DNA of 51,094 nucleotides. Source: Cellvibrionaceae bacterium. GTDB taxonomy: Bacteria > Pseudomonadota > Gammaproteobacteria > Pseudomonadales > Cellvibrionaceae. Position 1 is the first letter of the stretch. Each line of letters opens with the position of its first letter. The stretch spans positions 1-51,094 of the forward strand of contig PANW01000082.1 of assembly GCA_002707785.1 (NCBI GenBank), read 5' to 3'. Below the pieces are notes generated by a model. It was not told the origin of the DNA and made no database searches. It saw nothing but the letters and a program-made list of their open reading frames with translations. Position numbers and translations under genes: made by a program. Shown here piece after piece: positions 43,466-51,094 of the stretch.

Positions 43466-43702
43466 CTAACCGCCGCAACAGTTTCCCTTGCCTTTACTCC
43501 CCGGTGAAACTTGGATAGGCGGGCAAGGTATGGAACCGTAGGAACAATAAACACAGCAGTCACCAGGTTTCGGCTTTAACAAAGCATGGCACTGCTCGCA
43601 CTCGTAGAACCACTTACAGGCATCGGTGGGCATGGTTTCCATTTTCTTAAAACCACATTCTGGGCAAGTCAGTTCTGATTCAAGTATCACCTGGATAGTC
43701 AT
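43466..43702 (-). CDS. GDCCVxC-domain protein
   Basis: A 78-residue Cys-rich protein containing CPECGF, CEQCH, the signature GDCCVYCSYG, and a GNCCGG end. It belongs to the 'GDCCVxC domain-containing (seleno)protein' family, some of whose members carry selenocysteine; here all positions are ordinary Cys. Members are typically found inside mer operons and presumably bind Hg(II) or another soft metal. ATG 43702 overlaps the merP stop (ATGA), showing co-translation. Confidence 0.88.
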   Translation of the reverse strand: MTIQVILESELTCPECGFKKMETMPTDACKWFYECEQCHALLKPKPGDCCVYCSYGSIPCPPIQVSPGSKGKGNCCGG

Positions 43703-43989
43703 GGATTATCCTTCGCAATAACTTCTGACGGATAACCAGCATCTTTGGTTGCTCGGGTGAGCTTGACCACATCGACTTTTTTGTCATCGTAGATAACCGT
43801 TGCCGTTCTGCTGTCATAATTCACCTGCGTTTGTTCTACGCCATCCACCTTTTCCAACGCCTTACGTACTGTGACTGGACACAGTCGGCAGTTCATGCCT
43901 GGCACCGATAAGGTTACGGTACGGCTCTCAGCCCAAGAAGCGCTGATCACGCTGCTCAGCAACAACCCGCTAATCACGACTTTTTTCAC
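43699..43989 (-). CDS. merP: periplasmic mercuric-ion-binding protein MerP
   Basis: A 96-residue protein with a signal peptide (cut near ASWAES) and one heavy-metal-associated domain with GMNCRLC, the two-Cys site that captures Hg(II) in the periplasm and passes it to MerT. The start is GTG 43989 with AGGAG six bases upstream. It lies 9 bp after merT in the same transcript and overlaps the GDCCVxC gene by 4 bp. Confidence 0.94.
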   Translation of the reverse strand: MKKVVISGLLLSSVISASWAESRTVTLSVPGMNCRLCPVTVRKALEKVDGVEQTQVNYDSRTATVIYDDKKVDVVKLTRATKDAGYPSEVIAKDNP

Positions 43990-43998
43990 ATTGATCTC

Positions 43999-44349
43999 CT
44001 AAGTGAACCACACTAGCCAATAGGGACTTGATACCAACAGCACGGCGATAACTGTCACCACCCAGAATACCCTCTGATAACGAAGGCGTTTGCTTGGAAG
44101 CGCACAAGCACTGCCTTCTGAGCATAGCGCAATGGGGCGATGCACCCGCCAACCAGCCCATACAAACAATCCTATAACGACCGCAATGAAATAGGGCCGA
44201 AATGGCTCAAATGCCGTTAGGGTACTGATCCATGAACCACTGATGCCCAGCATTAAAAGTACAAATGGCCCGGCACAGCAAAGACTGGCCCCAATGGCAG
44301 CCACTAAGCCGCCCACCATTGGCCAGGTTGGTGAATTTTTTCTCATCAT
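43999..44349 (-). CDS. merT: mercuric transport protein MerT
   Basis: A 116-residue inner-membrane protein with three hydrophobic segments. The vicinal pair in GASLCCAGP of the first segment and the loop pair CSEGSAC are the known Hg(II) relay cysteines. The frame is open to 44481 across the promoter, but ATG 44349 with GAGGG upstream gives the normal MerT length. It imports Hg(II) from MerP for reduction by MerA, yet no merA gene exists in this window. Confidence 0.93.
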   Translation of the reverse strand: MMRKNSPTWPMVGGLVAAIGASLCCAGPFVLLMLGISGSWISTLTAFEPFRPYFIAVVIGLFVWAGWRVHRPIALCSEGSACALPSKRLRYQRVFWVVTVIAVLLVSSPYWLVWFT

Positions 44350-44370
44350 AGTATTGCCCTCATATTTGCT

Positions 44371-44402
44371 ATTGTAAGGGCCGTACATGGGTACGGAGTC
44401 AA
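44371..44402 (-). promoter_or_regulatory. merT promoter and MerR operator
   Basis: On the minus strand the -35 TTGACT overlaps the merR stop codon. The dyad CCGTAC-CCAT-GTACGG follows, and the -10 TACAAT lies after a 20-bp spacer. The classical Tn501 mer promoter has the same TTGACTCCGTAC start with a 19-bp spacer. The placement inside a 49-bp gap means merR transcription reads through its own target. Confidence 0.85.
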
Positions 44403-44800
44403 GGCATTGTTTTGTGCTCTGGCACCAGTGACTCGATGATTGGACAGTGGGCTTCGTCAGGATTGATTCGGCACTCATCAATGAGGGATTTGAGACTTCT
44501 TTCTAATCGCCTGAGATCTTTCAGTTTTTGCCGAACGGCGGTTAATTTATTCTCGGCCAAGTGTTGAACGTCACTACAATGCCCCTGGCTCAACTCGATC
44601 AAAGAGGAAATCTCGGTCAACGTGAAACCAAGGTGTTGAGCGCGTTTAATAAACAGAATTCGATACAGCGTCTCTTCCGGGTAGCGCCGGTATCCCTGCA
44701 AAGGCTTGTCGGGCTGCTCGATAAGTTGCTGGCGCTCGTAATACCGTATCGTCTCTACATTGACGCCAGCCGTTTTGGCAAGTTGACCGATGGTAAACAT
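44399..44800 (-). CDS. merR: mercury-responsive regulator MerR
   Basis: A 133-residue MerR protein: winged helix-turn-helix (about 1-70) and a dimer helix. C75, C110 and C119 have spacings of 35 and 9, identical to C82/C117/C126 of Tn501 MerR, the three-coordinate Hg(II) site. It should therefore be a true mercury sensor. Unlike Tn501, merR is upstream of and co-directional with merT. A CCGTAC half-site lies near 44826-44836, just before merR, and may serve autoregulation. Confidence 0.94.
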   Translation of the reverse strand: MFTIGQLAKTAGVNVETIRYYERQQLIEQPDKPLQGYRRYPEETLYRILFIKRAQHLGFTLTEISSLIELSQGHCSDVQHLAENKLTAVRQKLKDLRRLERSLKSLIDECRINPDEAHCPIIESLVPEHKTMP

Positions 44801-44928
44801 GGGCTTCTATAAGTAAGTCTGTTCTTAGGTACGGAGTATACGCCAAGAAGACGAGATCTGCCTGTATTGATCGAAAAGCAGAGCGCTAAGTTTCTGAAGA
44901 CTCAAATGCCTTCATTCTCCCATCGGGT

Positions 44929-47900
44929 TTAAGCGACCAAGGCCTCTCGACTTGAGCCTGCCACGGGATTCACGCTTTCCAGCAAGCCCTCCAGGTCAAT
45001 AACCGCTTTTTGCACGCCAAAGGTGTAGTGTCCGGCAAGCTGTATATGAGTCCAAGCAACTGGGGACAGATTAATGATCATATCAACTACTTCCTGGTTG
45101 CCTCGCTTATCAAACCGCTCGACCAGCGCTGATAGTAACGCAGAGTTGTAATAGATGATGCAGTTGGCGATCAGGCGAGCGCAATCGTTCCACTGCTCGA
45201 TCTGGTAGTCGTTCCCCCCTCGAAATTGATTACCGTTGATTGAAGCGATGGTTCTTCGAAGCTGATGGTAGGCCTCGCCGCGATTCAAAGCCTGCTGCAC
45301 GAATTGTCTGAGTGTTTTGTTATCAATGTACTCCAGCAGATAGAGACACTTGATCAGCCGATCATACTCATGAAGTGCTGCCAGCGTGCGATTGTTGCGT
45401 TTGTTATTCGATAGTTTCTTGACGACGGTACTCTGAGTGGCCGTTTTACGGCTCAGGGAGCAAATAATGCGCTGAATCTGGTCCCACTCCTGCTCAATGA
45501 GTTTGCCATTGATGGGCTTTTTCAGCTGAATCTCGATTTCATCGCCAGGGATAATTTCAAACTGGTCATAGAAGGCGTTCTTAAATTTGGCGTAACGGGG
45601 AGCAAATTGATAGCCAAACATATCCAGTATGGCGAAGTTGACATTGTTCACGCCATGGGTATCCGTGGCCAGCGACTTTGGTTGAATATCACTGCTGTTG
45701 TTGTACAGCAAATCAAAGGCGAAATGGCCCTCATACTCATTGAGCGAGATCACGGTGGTATTCACCGGAACATGATTGGATACCAGTGTCAACGCGGAAA
45801 CCCCCTTGCCTTTTCGGAAATACTTCGCTGAGTAACGGGCTTTGAAGGTATTGATCCGGCAGGCGTGTTTTTGCCCGTCAATGCTGCCGAACGGGGCGGC
45901 TTCGTTGATGGTGTAGTGCTTGAATATGGGCAGTTTGGCGATGGCATTGGAAATCAGGTCGTTGGCGTCACTGGTGGTTTCCGGGCGGATATAGCCGTCA
46001 CTGACCGTACGCAAGGCACCGACGCTGCGGTCTGACACCGATGCCATGCGATACAGACCGTAATTGGCACCGTTACCAAAAATACAGGCAATCAGGTCGT
46101 CATCGTGTGCCTTTGCACTGTGCTTGCGCGATGAGACATTTTTGAAAGCCGAGAGATAGCCCGTTTTTTGATTGACGTAATCCATGATGTCGATAATACC
46201 CATATGCTTAACCTGGCTGTATATGGGGTTATCGATATCATCCTTCCAGCGCTTGTTCGCCAAGGTCCAGGCCAGTTGATTGGAGCGAGGTTGACGTTTC
46301 ACAAACTCATTGGCATCGGTGTTGATGTCTGCCGTTACACGTTCCAGCTGGCGATTAAAGCGTTCTTCGAGGGTTTCCAGAGTCTGCCTGATAGGGTCAC
46401 TCAGTCGCGTTAGGCCTGTTTTCTGAATGATGACTCGCTTGTTCTTCCAATCCGCTGGGGCGATCAGGTCATCCTCTAACCGCTTGTTTTGTTCGCTTTC
46501 TGTGACGTAAACTCTTCCAGCATCGAGCATTTTGAAGATACGCTGGTAGAGATAGAATTCAAAGCGTTTTGCTATCACCTCGCCTTTTTCAAGCAAATAA
46601 GGACGGTCATGCTTTAGGATGATGCGTTGATCCACAGTAGCAATGGCGCCCTCATTTTCCAGCTCTGCCTTTGCATTAACTATTTGTTTCGTCAGTACAG
46701 TCTGGTCGACGTCACACTCGACATCGATGGCGATGAATAATTTGCGGAGTGAATTGGCGATTTTTCTGGCTTGTTTATCGGTGTATTGCCATTGATAGTC
46801 CGTTAGATCGAAATCGTTTTCATCCAAATGTTGGCTGATCATTTGGATCTCGTCTTTCGGTATCAACGAGAAGGCCTTCTTGCGTATCTCACCAAACTGG
46901 GTGCTGTCGCTCAGTTCTTCATCAACAAAGTAGCGCAGAATATTACCGGCATATTTGAGCTTTTCCCGTATGACTTCCAATTCATCGGCAATGCGTTGCT
47001 TAGCAGAAGTTCTAGCCGCCTCGTTATGCTTTCTGGTAAGGTAACAAAAAGTAATCACCAGCTTGTCGTTGGTCTCGCGGTACCGGAAATACAGGTAACA
47101 CACCAGGTATAGCAGCCCCTGCCATTGGGGGTAGCGGCGTATCTTATAAATAGAGCGGTGTTTAATAATGGAGGCATAGTAGTTCAAGTTGCCTTGAGAC
47201 AATCCTAGTTGTTCGACCAATCCTTTTAGTTCTGGATAAATGTCTTTGATCGTTTGGTGGACCTGTAATTCCCGATCAATTTCTGAGGGAGAGAAATCAC
47301 GAGCGGAACCTTTGTATCCTGATAAGCTGTTGAGCACACCTTTCTTATTTAAAATGTTCCTCAGGCGTTGCAGTGTCAGCTCGGACATCTGCTGGGAGAG
47401 GATTAATTCTGTCCGTTGTCGCTCGGTACTCAGGGCTTCAGTGATCAGGTCTTGTAGCGTTGTATAACCCGCAAGCGCAAGACGATGTTGCCCGAAATAA
47501 GCTAGGCACTCATCGAAGATATAGCGAGGGTCAGTGCAGATAGTGGCGACATCCCGCAGGCGATCGACCAGGTTTTCTTGGTGCTGGGCTTTCGAGAAGC
47601 GATCGAATCCCAGAATGGATAACATCTTGGAGACGAGTTTGGAGCGGGTACTTTTTGGAATGGTTGTGAACCGGGCTTTCTTTCCAGGAAAGTAGGTCCT
47701 GCAAAGGTAGTCAATATCTTCCTTGACCTCTTTTAACTGAAATACGGGGATGACCGGTTTTGCCCGAAAATAGCCAATCAGCAATACCAGGTAGAGCTTG
47801 GTTTCCAACTTGTCCATAGTGCTGATTGCCTTAAGAGTATCAGCGTCCAAGACGAAATATTCCTCGCGCTCTGCATGATTGAATGCTGGTCGTTCGTAGA

Positions 47901-47958
47901 GTTCATTGATTTCGTCCTGGGACAGGATTTGGATGCGTTTCTTATTTGTATGGCTCAT
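44929..47958 (-). CDS. tnpA: Tn3-family transposase (Tn4651/Tn5041-like)
   Basis: A full-length 1009-residue transposase. DDE residues are D694 (IDGQK), D766 (TDTHGVN) and E895 (RGEAYHQLRR), with a DUF4158-type N-terminal region. It shares architecture and motifs with the transposase at 176-3196 but has diverged strongly, so the two elements are separate arrivals rather than copies. The ribosome site is weak, as often seen for transposases. It is co-directional with tnpS and the nuclease gene upstream. Confidence 0.93.
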   Translation of the reverse strand: MSHTNKKRIQILSQDEINELYERPAFNHAEREEYFVLDADTLKAISTMDKLETKLYLVLLIGYFRAKPVIPVFQLKEVKEDIDYLCRTYFPGKKARFTTIPKSTRSKLVSKMLSILGFDRFSKAQHQENLVDRLRDVATICTDPRYIFDECLAYFGQHRLALAGYTTLQDLITEALSTERQRTELILSQQMSELTLQRLRNILNKKGVLNSLSGYKGSARDFSPSEIDRELQVHQTIKDIYPELKGLVEQLGLSQGNLNYYASIIKHRSIYKIRRYPQWQGLLYLVCYLYFRYRETNDKLVITFCYLTRKHNEAARTSAKQRIADELEVIREKLKYAGNILRYFVDEELSDSTQFGEIRKKAFSLIPKDEIQMISQHLDENDFDLTDYQWQYTDKQARKIANSLRKLFIAIDVECDVDQTVLTKQIVNAKAELENEGAIATVDQRIILKHDRPYLLEKGEVIAKRFEFYLYQRIFKMLDAGRVYVTESEQNKRLEDDLIAPADWKNKRVIIQKTGLTRLSDPIRQTLETLEERFNRQLERVTADINTDANEFVKRQPRSNQLAWTLANKRWKDDIDNPIYSQVKHMGIIDIMDYVNQKTGYLSAFKNVSSRKHSAKAHDDDLIACIFGNGANYGLYRMASVSDRSVGALRTVSDGYIRPETTSDANDLISNAIAKLPIFKHYTINEAAPFGSIDGQKHACRINTFKARYSAKYFRKGKGVSALTLVSNHVPVNTTVISLNEYEGHFAFDLLYNNSSDIQPKSLATDTHGVNNVNFAILDMFGYQFAPRYAKFKNAFYDQFEIIPGDEIEIQLKKPINGKLIEQEWDQIQRIICSLSRKTATQSTVVKKLSNNKRNNRTLAALHEYDRLIKCLYLLEYIDNKTLRQFVQQALNRGEAYHQLRRTIASINGNQFRGGNDYQIEQWNDCARLIANCIIYYNSALLSALVERFDKRGNQEVVDMIINLSPVAWTHIQLAGHYTFGVQKAVIDLEGLLESVNPVAGSSREALVA

Positions 47959-48059
47959 AGATTATTGTTGGGTGTGCTATATACAGTTCAAGGCTGTGCG
48001 AGAGAGAAAGTTGAAAGCCCCAAAGCCGGAATCCGATCAACGGCCTAAAACCGGAAAAG

Positions 48060-49007
48060 CTAGCCGATGGATTGTTGTACGCTGGATTCAATTTTTTGCT
48101 TCGCGTAGTGGTCGATGCTGTCGATATAGCGCATCGCAGATTTCATGTCCTTCCAGCCCACGTATTCCATCAGCGATTTCACATCCCACCCATTGCCGTT
48201 AGCCCAGGTGGCAAAGCCCCTCCGTAGTGAATGGCTACTGTAGCTCTCAGGAGCAGCAATGCCAGCCTCTTTGAACACCGTTCGTAACAGGGTGATGATG
48301 CTGTTTGGGTTAAGTGGCTTGTCCGCCAAGCAGCCCCAGCGATCGATACGCCGAAATACCGGGCCATCCTGGATATCGGCCGCGTGCAGCCAATCGATAT
48401 ACGCGCTGACCGGGCATAAACGACTTAGCGCGGGCGCTTTAAACAGCTGTCCATCGTTTTGTCGGTCTCCCTTGCTTCGCGGCAAATACAGGGTCATCCC
48501 TTCGCCTGGTACGACTTGAATATGCTCCACCCGGAGTCGGCTCAATTCGTCGCTACGGAACCCGCGCCAGAACCCTATCAGGATCAGGGCTTTATTACGT
48601 AGCAATCGGTGGATAGAGCCCGTGCCATTGCTGTTGGAAGCCTTGATGAGCGCGGCATCGATGGCGCTGACAACCTGGTTCAACGCTTCCAGTTGTAACG
48701 GCTTGGCCTGTTTTTCCTGAACGGGATGCAGCTCCTTGATGCCCTTGAGTACCTTCTTCACCACCGGTGCCTTGGTAGGATCGGGAAAACCCTGGTCGAT
48801 ATGCCACTGGGCCAGCCCCGCTAACCGGGCCTTCAGCGTGTTGACCGCCAGGGTGTCGGCATAGTCTGCCAGGTAGCGGGCAATGCTATCCGCAGTGGCA
48901 GGCAGAAAACCGCCCCAGGTGACCTCGTAGTGCTCGATCGCCGATTGGTAACTGCGGCGGGTATTGTCCCGTGTTGCGGCCTGAATGTAGCGATCAATCT
49001 TGTTCAT
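48060..49007 (-). CDS. tnpS: tyrosine recombinase, TnpS-like cointegrate resolvase
   Basis: A 315-residue tyrosine recombinase. It has an SAM-like N-terminal domain (about 1-85) and a catalytic domain with Arg in GFWRGFRSDEL, HSLRRG, a Trp in place of the second His (GW), and Tyr in MRYID. In Tn4651-type transposons TnpS, helped by TnpT, resolves cointegrates at the rst site. The frame is open to 49058, but ATG 49007 with GGAG upstream gives MNKIDRYIQA and overlaps the nuclease stop by 14 bp, implying coupled translation. Chromosomal or integron integrases are a less likely alternative, given the neighbouring tnpA and tnpT. Confidence 0.87.
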   Translation of the reverse strand: MNKIDRYIQAATRDNTRRSYQSAIEHYEVTWGGFLPATADSIARYLADYADTLAVNTLKARLAGLAQWHIDQGFPDPTKAPVVKKVLKGIKELHPVQEKQAKPLQLEALNQVVSAIDAALIKASNSNGTGSIHRLLRNKALILIGFWRGFRSDELSRLRVEHIQVVPGEGMTLYLPRSKGDRQNDGQLFKAPALSRLCPVSAYIDWLHAADIQDGPVFRRIDRWGCLADKPLNPNSIITLLRTVFKEAGIAAPESYSSHSLRRGFATWANGNGWDVKSLMEYVGWKDMKSAMRYIDSIDHYAKQKIESSVQQSIG

Positions 49008-50076
49008 CGACACCGCTCCGATTCTCCAGGCGCCGCCGCGACTGCTCGATGGCGGCATGGAGTTTCTGTTGCAACAATTCTTTTGGGGGTAGCGCTGTTA
49101 GGTACTCAGCGACATGAATACCAGACTGGTCCAGCTCCAGCAGCTCAACCATTTCCTGCTTTTTACCGGCACAGAGGATGATCCCCAATGGCGGCGCTTC
49201 CTCCGGCTGGCGCTCATGCTTATCCAGCCAACGCAGGTAGAGCTCCATCTGCCCCTTGTATTCTGCCTTAAAGTCACCGAGCTTGAGATCAATGACGATC
49301 AGGCGCTTCAGGTAGCGGTTGTAGAACAGCAGATCCAGATAGAAGTCGTCGCTGTCAATCTGGATACGCTTTTGGCGACCCAGAAACGCAAAGCCACCGC
49401 CCAGTTCCAGCAAGAACGACTCGATTTCCCGCAGAATAGCGTCCTCCAGATCCCTTTCCAGGTAGCGGTCTTTGAGTCCCAAGAAGTCCAGTAAGTAGGG
49501 ATCGCGGAAGACCAGGTTAGGGGATAGTTGGTCGTCCTCTCTTAAGGTTTGCAGTTCGGCTTTGGCCAGCGCTTCCGGTTGCTTCGAAAGGGCGGTGCGT
49601 TCAAAGAGCATGCCATCGATCTTTTTCCGCAAGGCCCGCACGCTCCAGCGCTCAACGCGGCATAGTTCGGCATAGAATTCCATCTGCAAGGTGTCCTTGA
49701 GGTAGATGAGCTCCTTGAAATGCGACCAGCCCAATTGTCTCCACAGTGTCGAGACAATCTCCTCATCGGGAAAAGCCTCGGCAAACCGGATCATGTGACG
49801 AAGGTTCTTGGCGGAGAAGCCGTTGCCGTAGCGATCGCGCAATTGTCTCGACACCGTAGAGACTATGGCTTCGCCATAGGCTGCCCGCTCGCCCTTTAGC
49901 AACTCCGCATGGATACGTTTGCCAATGCGCCAGTACAGAATCGTCATCCCGGTGTTGACGGCGGTTGCGACCGAGGCCCGGGTGTCTTCGATCAACTGTT
50001 GAATGTCACTGACGAGTTTTACCTGCTCAGCAGGTGCTTGTTTGGTATGTACAGTGGGTTCCTTGGGCTTACTCAT
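48994..50076 (-). CDS. DUF1016 / YhcG-type PDDEXK nuclease
   Basis: A 360-residue protein. The N-terminal DUF1016_N helical region (about 20-185, with TGMTILYWRIGKRI and YGNGFSAKNLRHM) is followed by a PDDEXK nuclease domain: acid D248 in FYLDLLFYN, then DLK (D263/K265) and Q276. Homologues such as YhcG are predicted DNA nucleases of uncertain role, sometimes near restriction or defence genes. Here it lies between tnpS and the probable rst site and overlaps tnpS by 14 bp, so it is part of the recombination operon rather than loose cargo. AAGGA lies eight bases before ATG 50076. Confidence 0.87.
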   Translation of the reverse strand: MSKPKEPTVHTKQAPAEQVKLVSDIQQLIEDTRASVATAVNTGMTILYWRIGKRIHAELLKGERAAYGEAIVSTVSRQLRDRYGNGFSAKNLRHMIRFAEAFPDEEIVSTLWRQLGWSHFKELIYLKDTLQMEFYAELCRVERWSVRALRKKIDGMLFERTALSKQPEALAKAELQTLREDDQLSPNLVFRDPYLLDFLGLKDRYLERDLEDAILREIESFLLELGGGFAFLGRQKRIQIDSDDFYLDLLFYNRYLKRLIVIDLKLGDFKAEYKGQMELYLRWLDKHERQPEEAPPLGIILCAGKKQEMVELLELDQSGIHVAEYLTALPPKELLQQKLHAAIEQSRRRLENRSGVDEQD

Positions 50077-50126
50077 CGATGGGTCCTTGGACGGTCGCAG
50101 TCGGGGTATTTCCCGGTATTCGTACT

Positions 50127-50219
50127 GGTTTCAGGCCATTATAGCGGGTTTCAAGCCTCTCACAATGGATAACACTCTATTATCTATTGTTAATTTTGAT
50201 CAAAAATAGATTTCAGGCT
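50127..50219 (+). repeat. three short direct repeats flanking the presumed resolution site
   Basis: GGTTTCAGGCC (50127-50137), GGTTTCAAGCC (50147-50157) and GATTTCAGGCT (50209-50219) share GRTTTCARGCY. The first two are exactly 20 bp apart, two helical turns, and all three surround the inverted repeat at 50160. They could be accessory binding sites for TnpT or TnpS. Confidence 0.5.
50160..50192. other. candidate rst core crossover site (33-bp inverted repeat)
   Basis: Arms TCACAATGGATAA (50160-50172) and the complement of 50180-50192 (TAACAATAGATAA) agree at 11 of 13 positions around the 7-bp centre CACTCTA. Arms of 11-13 bp with a 6-8 bp centre are the standard form of tyrosine-recombinase crossover sites. 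It lies in the 205-bp gap between the divergent nuclease/tnpS and tnpT transcripts, where Tn4651-type elements keep rst. Confidence 0.65.
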
Positions 50220-50231
50220 GCACTCAATATA

Positions 50232-50264
50232 GTATGTAAATACATGGTATGTAATACAGTATTA
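50232..50264. promoter_or_regulatory. probable tnpT promoter operators
   Basis: GTATGTAAATAC and GTATGTAATAC are near-direct repeats 15 bp apart. They overlap an inverted repeat ATGTA-AA-TACAT (50234-50245) and a perfect TAATAC-A-GTATTA (50252-50264). They end 17 bp before the tnpT start. KfrA-like proteins commonly bind their own promoters, so autoregulation by TnpT is likely. Confidence 0.5.
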
Positions 50265-50281
50265 AATAATAGGAGGCCGAT

Positions 50282-51094
50282 ATGGCTCGCGGAGGCATTA
50301 ACAAGGTATTGGTCAAGCAGGCGCGTGATGCGCTTTTGTCAAAAGGAGTAAACCCCTCAATTGATGCCGTACGTGCCGAACTTGGGAATACCGGCTCAAA
50401 AACCACCATTCATCGCTATCTAAAAGAACTGGAGTACTCAGAGGGTGCTCGCTTGGACGATGAAACCCTGCTGAGTAGCACGCTGAAGGAGATGGTGGCA
50501 CGCCTAGCGTCACAACTAAAAGAAGAGGCGCAGCAGGTTGTTACGGAGGCCGAGGAGAGGCATAAAGGAGAACTATCTGGGCTACAGCAGCTTAACGACA
50601 ACCAAACAATGGTCATTACCTCTACTGAAAAACAACTCAACAACCTAGAGGGCCAACTGGCTGAATCCCAGTCACTCAACAAGTCCCTTGATACAGATTT
50701 ACAGGCCGCAAATGCTGAAGTACAGCGCCTGGAGCAACAGGTTGCTGACCAGAAAAGCATGCTTATTGAGAAAGGTAGCCATATAGAATCGCTGGAGGAA
50801 AAGCACAAACATAACCGTGAGGCCCTAGAACACTACCGACAGTCAGTAAAAGAGCAGCGCGACCAAGATCAGCGTAAGCATGAGCAGCAGGTGCAACATT
50901 TACAAACAGAGCAGCGACAACTAAACCAAAGCCTGTCAATCAAGCAGACCGAGATTACGCAGCTAAGCAAAGATAACGCGCGACTAGCGACAGAGCTAAG
51001 TGAAGCCCGAAAACAGCTTTCCAGCTCAGAGAGCGAGCTACGCGACAGCGTGAATCAGCTGAAGAACGTTGAGCGGCAGTCTGCGGAGCGAGAT
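50282..51094 (+). CDS. tnpT: TnpT-like KfrA-family DNA-binding protein (partial)
   Basis: The frame is open from ATG 50282 to the window edge (271 codons, no stop). Residues about 1-70 resemble the KfrA_N DNA-binding domain (MARGGINKVLVKQARDALLS, then SKTTIHRYLKEL). Almost all the rest is a long, Gln/Glu-rich coiled coil. In Tn4651-like elements TnpT has this form and assists TnpS at rst. A perfect AGGAGG lies six bases before the start. It is divergent from the nuclease/tnpS operon. Confidence 0.82.
   Translation, partial: MARGGINKVLVKQARDALLSKGVNPSIDAVRAELGNTGSKTTIHRYLKELEYSEGARLDDETLLSSTLKEMVARLASQLKEEAQQVVTEAEERHKGELSGLQQLNDNQTMVITSTEKQLNNLEGQLAESQSLNKSLDTDLQAANAEVQRLEQQVADQKSMLIEKGSHIESLEEKHKHNREALEHYRQSVKEQRDQDQRKHEQQVQHLQTEQRQLNQSLSIKQTEITQLSKDNARLATELSEARKQLSSSESELRDSVNQLKNVERQSAERD

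Larger units (their letters stand above)
44929..51094. mobile_element. Tn4651-like transposon module (right end outside the window)
   Basis: Genes tnpA, tnpS and tnpT and a probable resolution site are present in the arrangement of Tn4651/Tn5041-like Tn3-family transposons, which resolve cointegrates with a tyrosine recombinase plus a KfrA-like helper. The merR operon abuts the 3' side of tnpA and is probably cargo. The terminal repeats were not found: the right one is beyond 51094, and the left one may lie beyond the mer/ZIP genes (the GGGG-headed arms at 41415 are one candidate). Confidence 0.75.

Noticed and set aside
1-51094. CRISPR arrays, rRNA or tRNA genes
   Set aside because: No regularly spaced repeats, conserved rRNA segments or cloverleaf/CCA patterns were noticed anywhere in the window.

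Overview
The window looks like part of the chromosome of a marine-type, aerobic, hydrocarbon- or lipid-degrading gammaproteobacterium. The evidence is moderate GC content, two large TonB-dependent receptors, a soluble diiron monooxygenase, an AlkG-type rubredoxin and a long series of CoA-based degradation genes. The genus cannot be told from the sequence alone. Mobile DNA borders the catabolic block on both sides.

Layout. (1) 1-3540: a Tn3-family element carrying only a transposase, with 71-bp terminal inverted repeats. It truncates a periplasmic binding-protein gene. (2) 3664-22646: the oxidation block. It holds an epoxide hydrolase, a four-component diiron monooxygenase operon followed by a TetR gene, a first TonB receptor divergent from a Tat-exported SnoaL-like protein plus a membrane protein, an aldehyde dehydrogenase/GFA/TetR/CoA-ligase run, a second TonB receptor, and a PF10118 diiron-type hydrolase divergent from a rubredoxin. 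(3) 22724-36381: the CoA block. It holds a thiolase and FadB-like enzyme, a reductase, an HpcH/CitE lyase, a MaoC hydratase, a BKACE enzyme, and a divergent operon of biotin carboxylase, biotin carrier, carboxyltransferase, IVD-type acyl-CoA dehydrogenase, enoyl-CoA hydratase and SDR, ending at a convergent TetR gene. (4) 37260-40838: a fused indolepyruvate-type ferredoxin oxidoreductase. (5) 41123-41824: a scar of small or broken sequences including a 74-bp hairpin. (6) 41825-44800: metal genes (ZIP transporter, CopZ-like chaperone, GDCCVxC protein, merP, merT, merR) with no merA. (7) 44929-51094: a Tn4651-like transposition module (tnpA, tnpS, tnpT) with a DUF1016/YhcG nuclease gene set between tnpS and the probable resolution site. 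It runs off the right edge.

How it fits together. The two TonB receptors would import a hydrophobic substrate. The monooxygenase would hydroxylate or epoxidise it, the epoxide hydrolase would open an epoxide, and aldehyde dehydrogenase and CoA ligase would give an acyl-CoA. The thiolase/FadB set and a methylcrotonyl/geranyl-CoA-carboxylase-like set would then degrade a methyl-branched chain. This resembles Liu/Atu pathways and points to an isoprenoid, a branched alkene or a similar compound; the substrate itself is inferred.

The strongest new signal is regulatory. An 18-bp palindrome ATTGAY-N6-RTCAAT occurs eight times exactly and three times with one mismatch, at every site I found in front of oxidation-block genes. 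Two arrays of three copies have a spacing of about 33 bp. A second palindrome, NTGAG-N5-CTCAA, precedes the carboxylase operon and two oxidation-block promoters. Two near-identical TetR recognition helices and one different TetR in the window are natural candidates for these two codes. At the right end, a 33-bp inverted repeat with a 7-bp centre looks like the crossover site of TnpS.
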